64,000 nt of DNA from positions 620,001 through 684,000 of the forward strand of contig VWZL01000192.1 in assembly GCA_013396915.1 (NCBI GenBank). Direction: 5' to 3'. The notes beneath the pieces were generated by a model. The model searched no databases. It saw nothing but the letters and a program-made list of their open reading frames with translations, and was not told where the DNA came from. This document shows, in pieces, positions 11,166 to 24,236 of this stretch. The first letter of the stretch is position 1, and every line of letters begins with the position of its first letter. The position numbers were made by a program, and so were the translations under genes. This DNA is from Stercorarius parasiticus (Eukaryota > Chordata > Aves > Charadriiformes > Stercorariidae).

Positions 11166-14100
11166 GCTACAAACCCATCCTTTGCTGGATATTTGGCTTA
11201 GCTGAAAAGCTTCAGAAACCCTTAGTAACAAGCACAGTGAGGCTGAAGATTTCATCATGGAAAATCGTCAAATACTCAGTAATCACTGGTATTCAAATAC
11301 ACTGCCATGAAAATATTATCTTAATGAGAGCTACTTTGTTTTATTTAGTAATGGAATAAAGAATGGATGTGACTTATTTGTTTTTGCTTCTTTTCACAGA
11401 TGATCATATAGTAAAGGTGAAGGAGATCCTATTTTTTAACAGATCAAAGCATTTGTTTTACTATTTAATTCTTTGGTACTGGCTCTCCCGAGGCCCCTGC
11501 TGCTATGAGCTAATGCAAATTACATCAGGAAATCCAACGGGCTTAGTAAACACTGAATATTAATTCAAGATGTTTTTGAAAATGCATAAACAGCATCAGT
11601 CCCAAAATCCAGGGCAGAAGCAAATAACAATGTTAAATTGATATGTCAGAATTTTATGTGGAGTGTTGTTTTGGCCATAAAAATCAGCTTTTTTCTTGCC
11701 ATGTTGAATGATCATGTTGTTCTGTTATAATACATGAATTCTAAATCATTGAGAGATATCCTTGCTTCCCCCATGTTGTACCCAGGGCTTGCTGAAATTG
11801 CTAAGTGCTGCTTTTCCTGTCTTGACCAGTCTGCTTTTCTCTAGATCTGTCCATGAAATATATATTTTTGAGAAGTACTAGAATTTTGTGACCAGGGACT
11901 CAGAAAAGGACAGCTAGGCTCCAGGTTTTATCAGGCACTCTGGTTAAGTCATAGCATTGTTGTTGCCCACCTATGAACGTTTTCTCCTGCTTTGGTCTTG
12001 TCTTGATAATGGGCGGTTGAGGAGAAATGCTTTCCGTACTTCAGCTAACACAAGAAGATCCAACTGTCATCTGTCGCCTCCTAGAAAAATGCTTCCAGAT
12101 CAGGTCAACCCTATAAACAATTTAACTTATGAAAGTCAGAACAATTACCATTCAGCGAAGAATCCACCCAATCTACAGCTTGAAAACAGGAAAGAATTTT
12201 TCATTGGCAGAAGTTCCTACATCATCATTAAAACATCCTGATTTTCAAAATATCATTTGTAGCTGGTATCAGCATAACATACTCAGTTGCCATCTCCATT
12301 AAGCCTGACACTACTTAGACATCTTGTGTGGCTCTGAAGAACTTGTGGATACATCAATAGGAGTTCTGAATGCTGGGCTGGACACTTCTGAGCAAAAAGG
12401 TCGAACACTGTCTTTCAAAGGCCCATTGACTGACTGAATCAAGACCATTTTGTATTTCTTTTCAAATTTGTTCTGCTTGCTTCATTCAGGGGCAGAGATA
12501 GGTTTTCTGAATACTGAAATGGATAAAAGGGGTGCATTGGCATGCAGCTTTCTTAACTTTTCCCATACATCCTTATATATTTTAATATTCACCTTGGGAA
12601 CACTTCTTACGTGAGATATGATACCATAAAACATGATCTACGTTAAAGTCTGGATCTGAAAGATTGAGATCCTGGTATCCTGGCAAATCCTCAAACTCTG
12701 TTAATAAAATACTCTATGTTAGACAGTGGGAAAGGAAATCACACTGTATAAGGAATGATTACACTAAATGTAAAAGATACACAGAGACTCATCAGTTGGA
12801 AACAGTAGATACACAGCAGTTCTCATCCTCTAGAGTGTGCAGCTACTTTCCTTGATATTCTAGAGATGAAAAAGGCAATTTAAATATTTTATAGGCCTCT
12901 GACCTCGACTGATGCCTGGAATTGGTCTAGCAGCCCGCAGATGAACTCATGCTATCTCACAGCTCATTGGAGACATTCATATAAATGCCTTGTGAAACCA
13001 CTGGCAATTGCCCAATTGCCCAATATGACAATCAGAGCTCCTCAAGCCACAGGTTCCACTTTGCAGGATGGAAAAGAAGCATGATGCACTCTGACAGCAA
13101 AGGAACATCTTTTTCTTTCTCTATTAGCCTTCCTTTTGGAGAGGCTGGAAGACACATGATGTTTTCAGGGTCTATTGACAACAAAAGCAGTTTGATACAG
13201 AGTTGTACTCAGTTTTTCTACAAATATAAACTCAAACCCAGTATTAGCGGTTATATCAGTTATACACCTGGGTATTTTCTGACAGAAGGTATTTTGAGGA
13301 CAATAGTTTCTCCGCTTGTTTTATAAATACATTTGATTTTATGTCTATCATACTGTCAGCCATAACTTTTGTGTCTGCAGATGCTAAATATTAAACAGCA
13401 TTACCACACAAAACTAAACTAATAAACACTGTTATATTATATTAATATATATATTAATATATATATTAAATATACCTTTTTTACTAGATTATTTGCACAG
13501 TAATATTTCTTTCATGCTTCCCAGGCAGAGCAATAATGAAAGGTAAAATCAGTGTGGCAGTAACAAAATAATTTGGTGCCATTCAAAAATGGATGCCTGC
13601 TAGAAGTGGTCCCGGGATTCAAATACTAACACCAATTAACCGAAAAGTTGTCATTTAAATTAAATAAAAAAAATTAATCTCAAGAAAGGGCTCATTCTGA
13701 TTTTTCCTTTTTTTTTTTTCTTCAAATGAAATGTAATGGACCTTTTTCTGATAAGTGCAAAATCTAAGCTAAAATATTCCTCATATAAAACATTTTACCA
13801 TTGTTTTTATTTGTTTTTCAATTTTGGCTTTGACAAAACAGATTTTTTTTTTTTTTGGAGAAATTTAAAGGGAAAGCAAATGTACACTGCGTTTTAATTA
13901 TTTCTCATGCTAGTAATATACTACAATAAATATCAGGTATACAAACAAAGACAGAGAGAGATGTATTAAACTCCTGTGGCCACCCTGGGAGTCATTAGCC
14001 GCACTGATAATAAAACTGAAGATTTCTTGGCTTCTAAGCCTATGTTTTGAGCACAAAACTTCAGTATTTTCTTAGAATCCAGCAGTGAGCTGTCTTCTGT

Positions 14101-15640
14101 TTTAATATAGAAGCTGATCTTAAGTCATCCAAATGATGTGTAGTTTCCCAGATGATCATTTGCCACTGTTTTAAACAGAACTCATTAACTTCTATGGAAG
14201 TTTAGCACTTCCAACCCATTTTTTTCCTTCAAAGGCACACGTGAATTTATGTAAGCCTTCCGCTCACAGCAATGGTCACTGGACAGAATCCAGAGTACTT
14301 TAAATACAGAACTAAATGCCTAAATAAGTTTTCAGACAAGTTGAAAATGTTACCAATTTACTAGGACTTACATGTTGACCAGTGGAAATCACAGAAGACT
14401 CTTTAATGTAAGAATTTTTTTGACACTAAAATTAACACTAAAATGATAGTAATGGCAATTTTGAAATACTTAAGACTACTCATGGATAACTTCTTCAAAG
14501 TCTGTATCTGTGACATCAGATATCTCCCTCTATTTCAGTCACAATGAATAAGACAAAAATATATATTTTTTTTACTTCAAATAAAAGACTCTTAAGTTAG
14601 ATACCAGGGAGATGATGTGGTACTTCACACAATCCATATGCAAAGATCCCTGGATAATAAAATGTTTGCTTACCCTTAGTAGAGTTGAACTTTTCCATAG
14701 TCACATTGTATTTGAAAGCTCTCAGTGTTTTTAATCACAGGAAGATCTTTGAAAAGTGTTCAGGATCGAAATCAATTCTGTTTCCAAAATGTGTCTTTCT
14801 TAGCAGAATAAAGATGGTAGCTAAATTCTGATAATGTAAGTAAATTCTGAAAGCTGCTTAAGTACTGAATTAGGATGCAAGATAGAGTGTGAACTTTATT
14901 TGGTTTTAGCTCAAAGGAATGCACTAGAAAGGATGTAGCCTATATGTACTAGTTGTTCCCACATAATAAAAAGCAAAAAGGGATACAGAAGAGGTGATGA
15001 ACTAACTTTGCCACTGCTGGGTAAAATATATTCTATATTTAAGTGATTATACACTCTCACAGCTGAAGACATTAGAAAGAATTAGTCCACTTTTTTCTCA
15101 ACATCCATCCAAAACTGAAAACTCCCATTTTCCTTTCACAGAATAAAAGTGGAGACAGACTTGTTGACCTTGTAGAGGTTTGTGAAAATCTTGTTCCAAT
15201 TTGAGGTCCTGTCTACTAGAGAACCATGCACTGCCATGCATTTTTCTATGAATGTGTTAGCTTGATCTGTCATCGGGGACCAGGTCCAAGATTTGACCGT
15301 GATAATCCTTCTTACTAAGAGTATAATTGCTCCATAGCTTCCCTGTTCTTCTCTCTGTGTTTTAAGTTAAGTTTTCATACTTCTGTATTTTCGTCTTCCA
15401 TTTTACTAACTTCTGCTTACACATCCCTCATCACATTGTGTAAACTCAAGTGAGACATTCCAGTGGCATAATGCCTGAGTGGATTAAAAGTTACTTTTCT
15501 AGTTAGAAGTCTCTGGTAGTAGATCATACTACCAAATAGCAACAGGCAGGATTGTAATAAGCAGGTAGTTTCCAATGCAATATACAAAATACATGAGTTT
15601 GATGTGGAAACAGAGGGACAGACTTGTGCCGTGTTGTCCC
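11166..15640. other. Unique AT-rich non-coding sequence
   Basis: It contains an AT palindrome (13432-13474), T runs at 13708-13719 and 13843-13856, and an octamer ATGCAAAT at about 11513. Frames at 11957-12241 and 12985-13326 lack recognisable domains. The frame 15417-15818 on the minus strand is a chance opening that runs into the antisense of a CR1 copy. Confidence 0.5.
13432..13474. repeat. AT-rich palindromic microsatellite
   Basis: An alternating A/T tract is built on ATTAATATATAT units that read the same on both strands. Such tracts can extrude cruciforms and change length easily. Confidence 0.85.
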
Positions 15641-15949
15641 ATGGGGAGGGTCTCTTTATGAGGCAGTGTAGCAATAGGAAGCCGGATAACAGTTTTAAAC
15701 TGAAAGAGGGGAGATTTAGATGAGATATTAGGAAGAAATTCTTTACTGTCAGGGTGGTGAGACACTGACCCAGGTTACCCAGAGAAGCTGTGGCTGCCCC
15801 GTCCCTGGAGGTGTTCAAGGCCAGGCTGGACGGGGCTTTGAGCAGCCTGGTCTAGTGGGAGGTGTCCCTGCCTATGGCAGGGGGGTTGGAATGAGATGGT
15901 CTTTAAGGTCCCTTCCAACTCTAACCATTCTATGATTCTATGATTCTAT
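15641..15949 (+). mobile_element. CR1 LINE, 5'-truncated copy
   Basis: About 309 bp of the CR1 3' region is in sense orientation. It holds the end of the second open reading frame ('gaagaaattctttactgt', 'ggctggacggggctttgag') and the short 3' untranslated region ('ggtcccttccaactctaac'). It ends in the octamer-type tail 'attctatgattctatgatt', which identifies CR1. It resembles the copies at 18882-19197 and 37316-37841. The frame carries stops and is not functional. Confidence 0.93.
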
Positions 15950-16583
15950 TTAATGTCCATATTAGAAGCTATAAATTGTATCTATCTTGACTTATGTTCT
16001 TTTTTTTTCTAAGCTATCTATCCTTAATGTATAAGAAAAGTACTGTAAACATTCAATGTAATTATTTCTAAGACGGGGCTTGATAAGTTTTTGGAGTTCT
16101 TAGAAAGTAAGATGGTTTTTCCCCCCATATGTGCTTAGAAGAAATTTCTTTCAGAATGAGAAATAGGAAACAGAATATATAATGTGCAGTTATTTGCAGC
16201 TTTCTTTTGGTTGGTTGGTTGCGGGGGGGAGGAGGTGTTGTGGTTTTTTTAGTCATTCCTGTTTCTTTAATGTTTTTGTTAGATAAAGATTAATCCATAT
16301 GCCCAGGAAGTCCCTGGATTCTATTGTCAGGCTTCCCATTAACACACTATCTCTTTGTTCCCTAGTTTTATCCATTTGAGGCATTTTGCATTGAATGCTA
16401 CACATTTGTTGTTACATTTCTGAAGTCATGGCTCAAATTGTAATGTTTTCTGAAACAAACTTCTTTTTCTGCACTGAATTCCTGGGGACTGTGATCGACT
16501 CCTGGGGCTCATCTTCGTTGCTAATGCTAAGCAACCCCCTAGGTGTTCTTACTCCATTGTATTCTTATTTAGCGTGTGCTGAG

Positions 16584-16598
16584 AAAAAAAAAAAAAAA
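16584..16598 (+). repeat. Poly-A run, 15 nt
   Basis: An uninterrupted A run. No polyadenylation signal or retrogene body is seen upstream, so it is called simple repeat only. Confidence 0.9.
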
Positions 16599-18030
16599 CC
16601 AATGTTGAAAGTTTTAAAATTAAGTGCAGAAGTATTTTGTAGTGTGATTAGCTGATTTATTATCGGCCAAAAGTAGATTTCTGGGCCCTTTCTACAGTTA
16701 GAAGAAAGAGATAGGTCTTTGCCTTTGATATACTTATCTCTATGTGTTGTTGAGGAAACCTAGATGATTGGTAAAGGCTAGGTATCTAAAGTTAGATGGT
16801 TAAATTTAGATGAGAATCGAATCCCAGACTTAGTACAAATGTTTCAAAGATTTAGGTACTATTGGAATTTCTGGGTTTTCCTGGGGTTGAACTGGGTTAA
16901 TACAGATCCTTTTCTTCAGTGCAAAGTTAATTAAGAAAATCTTTGTCAATTGGCCTACCTACCAAATTCTAAGTCTCCTGGATACTTCAGAAGGGAATAA
17001 ACACCTGGAAACAGCATTATGACAGCCCGTGAAAAAATATCTACTGCAGAGCCTTTGGCATCTAGGTCCTTGCCTTGCTATGAGTAAGAGATATTGCAGC
17101 CTAGTCTGTGTGTTGATCTGTATGAAATGGTTTTTCAGACTGTTTCTTAGTGGATTGAATTATAAAACTACTGGCACCTTCAGAATTGAATCCTGAAAGA
17201 TGCAGAGCTCCATCAGTTCCCACTGCTTACGGTGAAAACTGATGATATTCATCAGCTTGTCAGTACTCAGTCCCATCTGAGTTGCTAAGAGCTGTGCAGG
17301 CAAGGGACTTCTACAAGAGCACTGGGGAACCAGGTGGGATTCGTGTAAGAACCTGCAAATATCACCTCTCTTCGTCAATGACAAACTTGAACACTAGCTG
17401 TTAGCGTGTTTTCTGCCACAAACGCTTTAACATAGTATGCATTAGGAAGAGACTAAACTGCCCTTCATTTTGGCCCATGTTGTTAAAATTCTTGGATGAA
17501 GATACATGAATCAGATTCTTCACACTGCATTCATGTGATTTTGTTAGCCTCTGCCAAACACTGGCTCAGTATTTCCTAAAGTGCTTGTAGCTTACAATGC
17601 GAGATGATTGACAGCCATTAAAGTGTTATACCTTGCCTTTTGAGAGAGGAAAAATGCATTACTGATGAGAACTGGAAAAATTAACTACGAAAATCATGAA
17701 ACTAGCACTTGATTACTATTGGCTCAAACAATATTTCTTTTCATCATGTTTAATCATGTGCTGAGACTAGAATTCCTGTCCCATTAAATAAGAACGAGGA
17801 GACTATATAAAAACATCCATCTTTCCAGCATGAAAATTCAACTCTGCTTAGAGCTCTGCTGGCATCTAAGTGAATTTATATGGACGACTCCAATGGCTCA
17901 TCAGATCAGAATTGGTCTTTTATCCTTGTCTTCATGCTTCTGACCATGTCATCTATTTTTCAGAATTGTAAACGATTATTTCGCTTCTACATCCAGCACA
18001 AAGGCTATTTTCTTTTTCTGGAGAAAATAT

Positions 18031-18049
18031 TTCTCTCTCTCTCTCTCTC
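18031..18049 (+). repeat. (TC)n microsatellite
   Basis: About nine uninterrupted CT/TC units, followed by an imperfect extension to 18057. Confidence 0.9.
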
Positions 18050-18389
18050 GTTCTCTGTTTTTTTAAAGCTGATGCATTGTTTTCAAGGGCTCTGGATAGC
18101 GCATCACATAACAAACCCAGCTCATTATTATGCATTATCTACTGCTGCTTGCTGCAATGCAATATTTACACATTGGCATTAAGGCAGGAGACGGCCCTTG
18201 TTATGCAGCACAGCCACCGCTGATAGATCGACACAACGGTTTTTCAGAAACATGAAGAATTGAAAATGGTTCATCTGGGGATTGCAAGTGCTATGAATTC
18301 TTTATATCTAACAGTTGGCCTGCACTGACCCAAAGGATATTAGATTTCTTAGGAGCAAACGTGCTACGCTGAAATGTACTTAAAAAGCT

Positions 18390-18800
18390 CAATCTCAACG
18401 GCCTGCAGTGGCTGCCCCCCCATCATTGTTGGCCTTTGCCAGACAGAGCATCCTCTCCCTCTGTGCAACCCTTGCTCCCTGCCTTATCCCTCCTGCTGGC
18501 TGCCTTGCCTCTTCCGTGCGGGCATTGAGCAGGCAGCAGGCGGGAGCGGGGAGGGGGAAGCAAGTACACCATCAGGAGCCGGAGGAGGTTGCTCCCAAGC
18601 CTGGATTTTATTGCCATGTCACTTGGATTGTTTTTACAGCTGGCAGGCCAGAGTGACCTTTGGCTGCCTCTTCTCGTTTCTGTTGGCTCCTTCCCCATGA
18701 GTCCACGTCAAATCTCCTTCTCTTGCAGTCTTTTAAAGGGCTGCTCTGCCATTGTCACTACTGCCTACGGAGCAGGAGGTTCTGACCTCAAACTGGAAAA
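18390..18800. other. GC-rich patch of unknown nature
   Basis: This stretch is clearly richer in G and C than its surroundings, for example the purine-rich run at 18541-18570 and the C run at 18413-18420. It opens overlapping frames on both strands (18374-18900). None resembles a protein I know, and long openings on both strands are expected where A/T-rich stop codons are scarce. It could be an old exon, a decayed CpG-rich regulatory region or an unrecognised repeat. It lies directly before the CR1 copy at 18882. Confidence 0.35.
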
Positions 18801-18881
18801 TGGGGGAAGGGGGAAGATGAATGCTGAAGGGCTGTGGAATGGCCCAGCTCTTGCCGCTCTAACAACATCAGGACTGAGTCA

Positions 18882-19197
18882 GAGAATCATAGAATCATAG
18901 AATGGTTAGAGTTGGAAAGGACCTTAAAGGTCATCTGCCATAGCCCTGCCATGGCCCTGCCATGGCCCTGCCCTGGGCAGGGACACCTCCCACTAGACCA
19001 GGTTGCTCAAAGCCCCATCCAGCCTGACCTTGAACACATCCAGGGATAGGCATCCACAGCTTCTCTGGGCAACCTGTGCCAATGTCCCACCAACCTCAAA
19101 GTGAAAGATTTCTTCCTAATATCTAATCTAAATCTACCGTCTTTCAGTTTAAAACCATTACCCCTCATCCTATTGCTGCACTCCCTGATAAATAGTC
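18882..19197 (-). mobile_element. CR1 LINE, 5'-truncated copy, reverse orientation
   Basis: On the plus strand it opens with the complement of the CR1 tail ('agaatcatagaatcatag') and continues through 'gttggaaaggacctta', 'gctcaaagccccatccagcc' and 'aagatttcttcctaatatc'. It then breaks off near 19197. About 316 bp survive. Inside the 3' untranslated part an 11-bp unit GCCATGGCCCT is repeated three times (18937-18969, the first with one change), an expansion not seen in the other copies here. Confidence 0.93.
18937..18969 (+). repeat. Three 11-bp tandem units inside CR1
   Basis: The units are 18937-18947 (GCCATAGCCCT), 18948-18958 and 18959-18969 (both GCCATGGCCCT). The same position in the CR1 at 37316 has no such repeat, so the expansion arose in this copy or its source. 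Confidence 0.85.
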
Positions 19198-20247
19198 CAG
19201 TGCTATCCTACTGCTGCTGGCATGGGATGCCAGCAGCTCACCAAAGGACAGGAAAGCATCGCAGGTACCATCCAAGCAGGGAGATGTTGTGGAGGTATTT
19301 AAAAGACAGGTGCTTAGAGATATAGCTTAGATTAGTGATGGTTTTTGTCAGAGTTAGGTTGATGGTTGGATTTACCACTAAAGATCATTTAACCATTGGA
19401 CAATGTGGCTTCCCCAGTTGCTCCCCCTTTCTCCCTGCAAGGTCCTCCAGAATCTTTCCACACTTTGTGTCCCTGAAACATCCTATTTCTCTGTTAAAAG
19501 CTGATTACCGAAAAAGGTTTTGTAGTAGCAGAGATAGGATTTGGTTTTCCTTTTGTTTTCTTTTTTTCATCTAGACTTTATCAAATCTTTTTTTTCTGCC
19601 AACTCATGATGGTTTTAGAGACTTGCCCAGGTGGAAAGCAAACTTTGTGTGCATCACGCAGCCTCCATCACTGTGACCCAAACTCTGATCCTGTATGAAG
19701 CAGCTCTGCCACTGACGCTCTTGTCCTTCTCTTCATTTGAACGACAATTCAGAGAGGGTAGAGGAGAGAATAGAATTTGGGGGGATGCAAACTGTCAGAT
19801 AATTGAGACAATTTTTAATTAAACTGTGCATTTCACTAACTGCTATACGCAAAGAGCTTTATTGTAGAGTTGCTGTGGCAACCTTAACTTTGAGTGTCCT
19901 GACGTGTGATTAAAATCTTACATTTAAATGTTTCATTAACAAAGAGAGTGGGTTTTTTCACGGGCAGCCAGCACAATCGCTGATCCTGAAGACAGAGGGT
20001 CAGATTGTCACCTCAAATTTTAGTCACTGAAGGGAAAGATGGAGAGAAACAGCCATGCAGATGACTGAAAGCCTATAAGGGGGAGATATCCTATTCCTGA
20101 CTTACACATGCCTGCCCCCTTCTCCCCCCTGCCCCATGGCTTCCCACTCCCTAAGGATGCTATACCAATCAGGCTTAGTAGCTTAAAAGGCCATAAAGGG
20201 AAAAATGTCAGGTGTGAGCTGCTCTGCTCAGCATGACAGGAGTTCAG
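19198..20247. other. Unique non-coding sequence
   Basis: No repeat is recognised beyond the CR1 boundary. Frames of 63-90 codons on both strands are without domains. A C-rich block is at 20111-20140. Confidence 0.5.
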
Positions 20248-20343
20248 ATAAGAACACAAAAAATACCACATGGGGTTAGACATAAGGTTCATTTAGCCTG
20301 CTAACCTTTGCCTGGCAACAGCAAGTAGCAAATGCTTAGGATA
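20248..20343. mobile_element. Possible ancient CR1-type LINE fragment
   Basis: The blocks 'ataagaacac', 'ccacatggggttagac', 'aaggttcatttagcctgc' and 'agcaaatgctta' follow, in order, a widespread amniote repeat known from turtle and crocodile genomes ('aagaacataagaa', 'actgggtcagacc', 'ggtccatctagcccag', 'ccagatgctt'). Divergence is strong and the family is recalled, not searched. It could be chance resemblance. Confidence 0.4.
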
Positions 20344-22712
20344 TGTATAGACTTGACCTTTCTCTCACAGACCCTCCCAGCTCCTGATAAACACTACTTA
20401 AATGTGTCCTTGCAAATCTTCCCCAAATGGTGTTTTTTCCTAGCAAAGACCTTCCAAGCTAGGAGATGCATATCCTTTCTGTCCCCCCCTCCCCAGCCCT
20501 CCGTAAGTGGCCACACTTCATCCTTTGAAGAAAAAATGATTGCTGCTTGTATTATGATGGAATGGAACCAAGGATTCAGGGCAGCCCTGTAGGCAAACAA
20601 TGAAATAGAGGCAGCCTAGCGTTAAGGAAAGATGCTTTCTCCTTTCTTTTGTTCTTTCTGTGCCTTTTAAGAAAGAAAAATAGGATACAGCCCCTCATAT
20701 ACGTTTCTGCATAGAGATGGGGATCCGTCCTGACATGTCCTTCTCTTTTCCCAGTTAACTGTCATAACAGCTTCATCCTGAAAAGCAGGGGTCAGATCAC
20801 CATCTCTGATTTTAATCACCAAGGGTAATGAATAGAAAAAGAGTCACTTGTATAGCTAAATTTCTGTCAACCAACAACGCTGAAATATTCCTCAGCTCTT
20901 CTTATGTCTTTTAGTTTCTTTCAGGCACAGTTGTCATTTAAGTTACTTAGGAATAAGATACAGTGGAAGGACATTATATGTTAAATAATGAACTTACCCA
21001 GGAAAATGAAGTCTACATTAATGCAACATTTATCTCATCACTTACAATGCTGGATTTCTTCATTGCTCCATCCAACAATGGAGGTTCACTCAGTACTTCA
21101 TTTTCCCTTATTTCACGGGAAGAGGTGAAAACTCAGAGGACACCTAACCATTTGTGTAATGTAGGAGCAACACATAATTTCCTGACCTGCTGGACAATTA
21201 GTTTATGCCCTGAAGGGTGATGTTTGATTACCATCCTTACAAACTTAGTTTGTGATGTAAAGGCTGTAAAATTATTGAGTTTCTTCTTAGATGCCGTAAC
21301 AGAATTCATTTCAATGATTTCCAGTTGCAGTGAATTACCCAGATGGACCATACTCTGCATGGCCTATTCCATACTTGCTCCCTTTTGACTTCCCAGGACC
21401 ATCCATGCATCAGGACTGTAACAAGAAGGAAGAAAATTTACTCTAACTTGCATAATTTCGAAGAGCTCAAACACGGCAAGATTGCTTGTTTACTAATTTA
21501 GTCACTACTCTAATCTATGTGTTTGTTTTAAACCCCACTCACATTTAGAGATTGGTGAGAACTGTATTTTGCTTGCTTGAGGTTTTTTATTATTTATTTA
21601 ATATGTGCTATACAGGTTTTCTCTATCCTGAATTGGACAAAATCTTGTGAATTACAAAATATTAATGAACGTACACACATAGAGAAGGTAAGCTTTGGTA
21701 AATTAAACTGTTTCATGCTGTGCCTTCTGTGATTCTGGAAGATGCAAAGGTTAAAGAAAGTTTATTAGGAGAAATAGCAATTTTTATTAGAGTAGTAGTA
21801 CCTTAAAAAGAGAGCAACATGATAGGTATTATTTTAACTATCATTTGCTGTATTAGGAGGTATAGCCTTGAGAAACATCTTTTTAACACTGACTCTTTCC
21901 TGATTCTTTTTCACTAATTATAGTCTAAATTTACAAAATTTAAAAAGTTATTTTTTACCTTACATTTTTGTACCTGTCCACGTTTTGTTTTCATAAATAT
22001 CTTTTTTTTTTTGCTACTCCTTTTTTTAACGATAGACCTATTTTTCCAGAGACTTTGTTTCAGCCGAACAACATTGTATTCAAAATTAAAGAAAGAGTTT
22101 AAAATTTCTCAGTGAGTCCTACTGATCTGCTCTGTCCTGTGTACTTTACCTCAAGATTTTTAACATAGCTAAATAACGCAATGTCAAAGTACTGTAGACA
22201 ATGATTCAAGAGGGAAGCAAATAATTATAAGGATTGACTGAACAAGAAAATGCTTAACACAGTTTCAACATGTCCACATTTTTCTTCAATAGGATTAGGG
22301 GAAAATGTTCTCAGAGTTGACAAATGAGAATTGTTCCCAGTTTTAAAATCTGTTAGTTCTGGAGTGACAGAGCAGGGTCAAACATCTACTTGGGGTACCC
22401 TAATGCCTAAAGGAAAAGCTCCTGGCCTTAGTTTGTTATGTAGTTAATTATTGTTTGGGGAATGATAATACAAGGCTGTTGCATGCTGTATAAAATGGTT
22501 TTGCCAAGAAGAAACATCAGGAACAGAGATCTTTCCAGCCCACTAAGAAAAAAAAAACCACCATGATCATACAAATCAAGGTTTCATACCAATCGTTGTG
22601 ATCTAATGACAACAGAGCTGCGTGTCCTCACCCAAAAGAGCACAACTGACTAATGGTCATGGTTTTGAAGAGGCATTTTTCAATTACAGGGAAGAATACA
22701 GTTTAAAGGATG
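20344..22712. other. Unique AT-rich non-coding sequence
   Basis: No gene or repeat is recognised. T-rich tracts are at 22001-22011 and 22021-22027. Short open frames (60-86 codons) on both strands have no recognisable domain. Confidence 0.5.
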
Positions 22713-22772
22713 AAGAATCATAGAATCACAGAATGGTAGAATCATTTAGGTCCTTTAAGATCACTGAGTTCA
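22713..22772 (-). mobile_element. CR1 LINE 3' end, short reverse fragment
   Basis: The plus strand shows 'agaatcatagaatcacagaa' followed by 'tttaggtcctttaagatcac', the complement of a CR1 tail and terminal untranslated region. The usual spacing between 'ttaggt' and the next block is shortened, so the copy has an internal deletion. Only about 60 bp are recognisable. Confidence 0.75.
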
Positions 22773-24195
22773 CTTTGGGACTAACAGAATTTGAGGTCCT
22801 ACCTTCCACTTCTCAAAGGTGGCCCTGACTATAGAATTATGGATGGATTGGTGAGGAACAGGTGAGAAATCAGATTTGCGATGAAGGCGTCACTTGCTTT
22901 GGAAAAAAAAAAAAGGCTGCAAACGCATAAAGTGTGGGCAAAGGAAAGAAAAAGCCAGAAGAAAACTGGTCATATAGTTTATGGCACATATATGGTACTT
23001 GTTTAAAAACAATTTTAAAAGTAAAAGCTGAGATTTTTCACATTATCCCCTGAGCAAGGATTGAAAGGGGAACACCAAATGCCGTGAGTTGTTTGACAAA
23101 TCACTCTCCAATATCTGCATTAAAACTTACCTTACGTTAAGTTTTATAGTATTTAATGAGGAGCTAAGGGTTCTTGGTCTTTGTTGAGAGACCTGAGATG
23201 CGAAAAGATCATGTGGGATTTAGAAAATAAATGTATTTTTGAAGACAACCAGCATATTTTTTGCATTATACTACCAAAATACATGTTTTCGCTTTTTCTT
23301 TTTGCAAAGTTTGCATCCCCGTTTGCAAAATGCTGTAAATTATGTATTTTAAAACATATAAGATATTTTTCCCCTTTTGTTATGTTTTTAGATTCAAAGC
23401 AGTTTAACTGTATTTTATCCGCCAAAGTGGGAATTAAATAATTTTGTGGAGATCTAAGGGAAGCTGGAACTTCCCCCAGTTGCCTGCCTTTTTTTCTTTT
23501 TTGTATGTCTCAGAGTTTTGACATTTTCCCTAGTGACGGTTGCTATGCTCTTCCTCAGCACATTGGCTGGCAATCCTTGCAATGCCTAAGGTGCTAAGGC
23601 ATATTTTGTACAGAATATCATCCTTTTTTTTTTTTCCCTCCCTGTTTCTTGGAACGGGACCTCAGTTAGAATTTTTCCCCTAGAGATGTCAAATTTCTCG
23701 TCGACAAGCGAGAGTCAAGGGCGTACAAAGTTACTAATGACAAAAGACATTTTGTAGACAGTCTCCCAGCCTATTATCATCAAGAGGTACCCAAAATTAG
23801 CTAGGTTCAAGTAACTATCCGATTCATTAAAGCCAACATCGCACTTCTGGCAGATGTCAATGGAGGATTGCAAAAGGAAGGAGAAATCTTTGCATGTGCT
23901 AATAATCAAGTGTGCCGTTCCTACAGGGATTGAGGGGGTGTGTGAATATTGTCTTCCCAATAGCTTGCAAGCCTATTTTAACAGCTGAAGTCTGAGATCA
24001 GGAAATTATACTTACGCAAAGTATAAATAAGAGAGAATTTATTTTCTCCGTGTCCGGCTCCATTTAACAATAAATTTCACTTGTATGTGCAAATAGCAAG
24101 ACAAAAAAATCTCTTTTCACTGGTGGCCCCTTATCACCTGTCATCTGGCTTGTCTCCCAGCTCAACCTGTTTTCTGAGCACCTGAATTGCCTTAT

Positions 24196-24236
24196 AAAAA
24201 AAAAAAAAAAACAAACAAAAAAACCCAAAACAAACT
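24196..24236 (+). repeat. Poly-A followed by A/C-rich repeat
   Basis: A run of 16 A residues continues into imperfect CAAA/AAAC units. This is simple low-complexity sequence. Confidence 0.85.

Larger units (their letters stand above)
15950..18373. other. Unique non-coding sequence
   Basis: It holds a G-rich and T-rich patch at 16205-16250, an A run at 16584-16598 and a (TC)n run at 18031-18049. No gene or transposon is recognised. The frame at 17880-18182 has no domain and is crossed by the (TC)n run. Confidence 0.5.

Noticed and set aside
15417..15818. 133-codon open frame on the minus strand
   Set aside because: Its first half is the antisense of a CR1 copy (15641-15949) and the rest has no recognisable domain.
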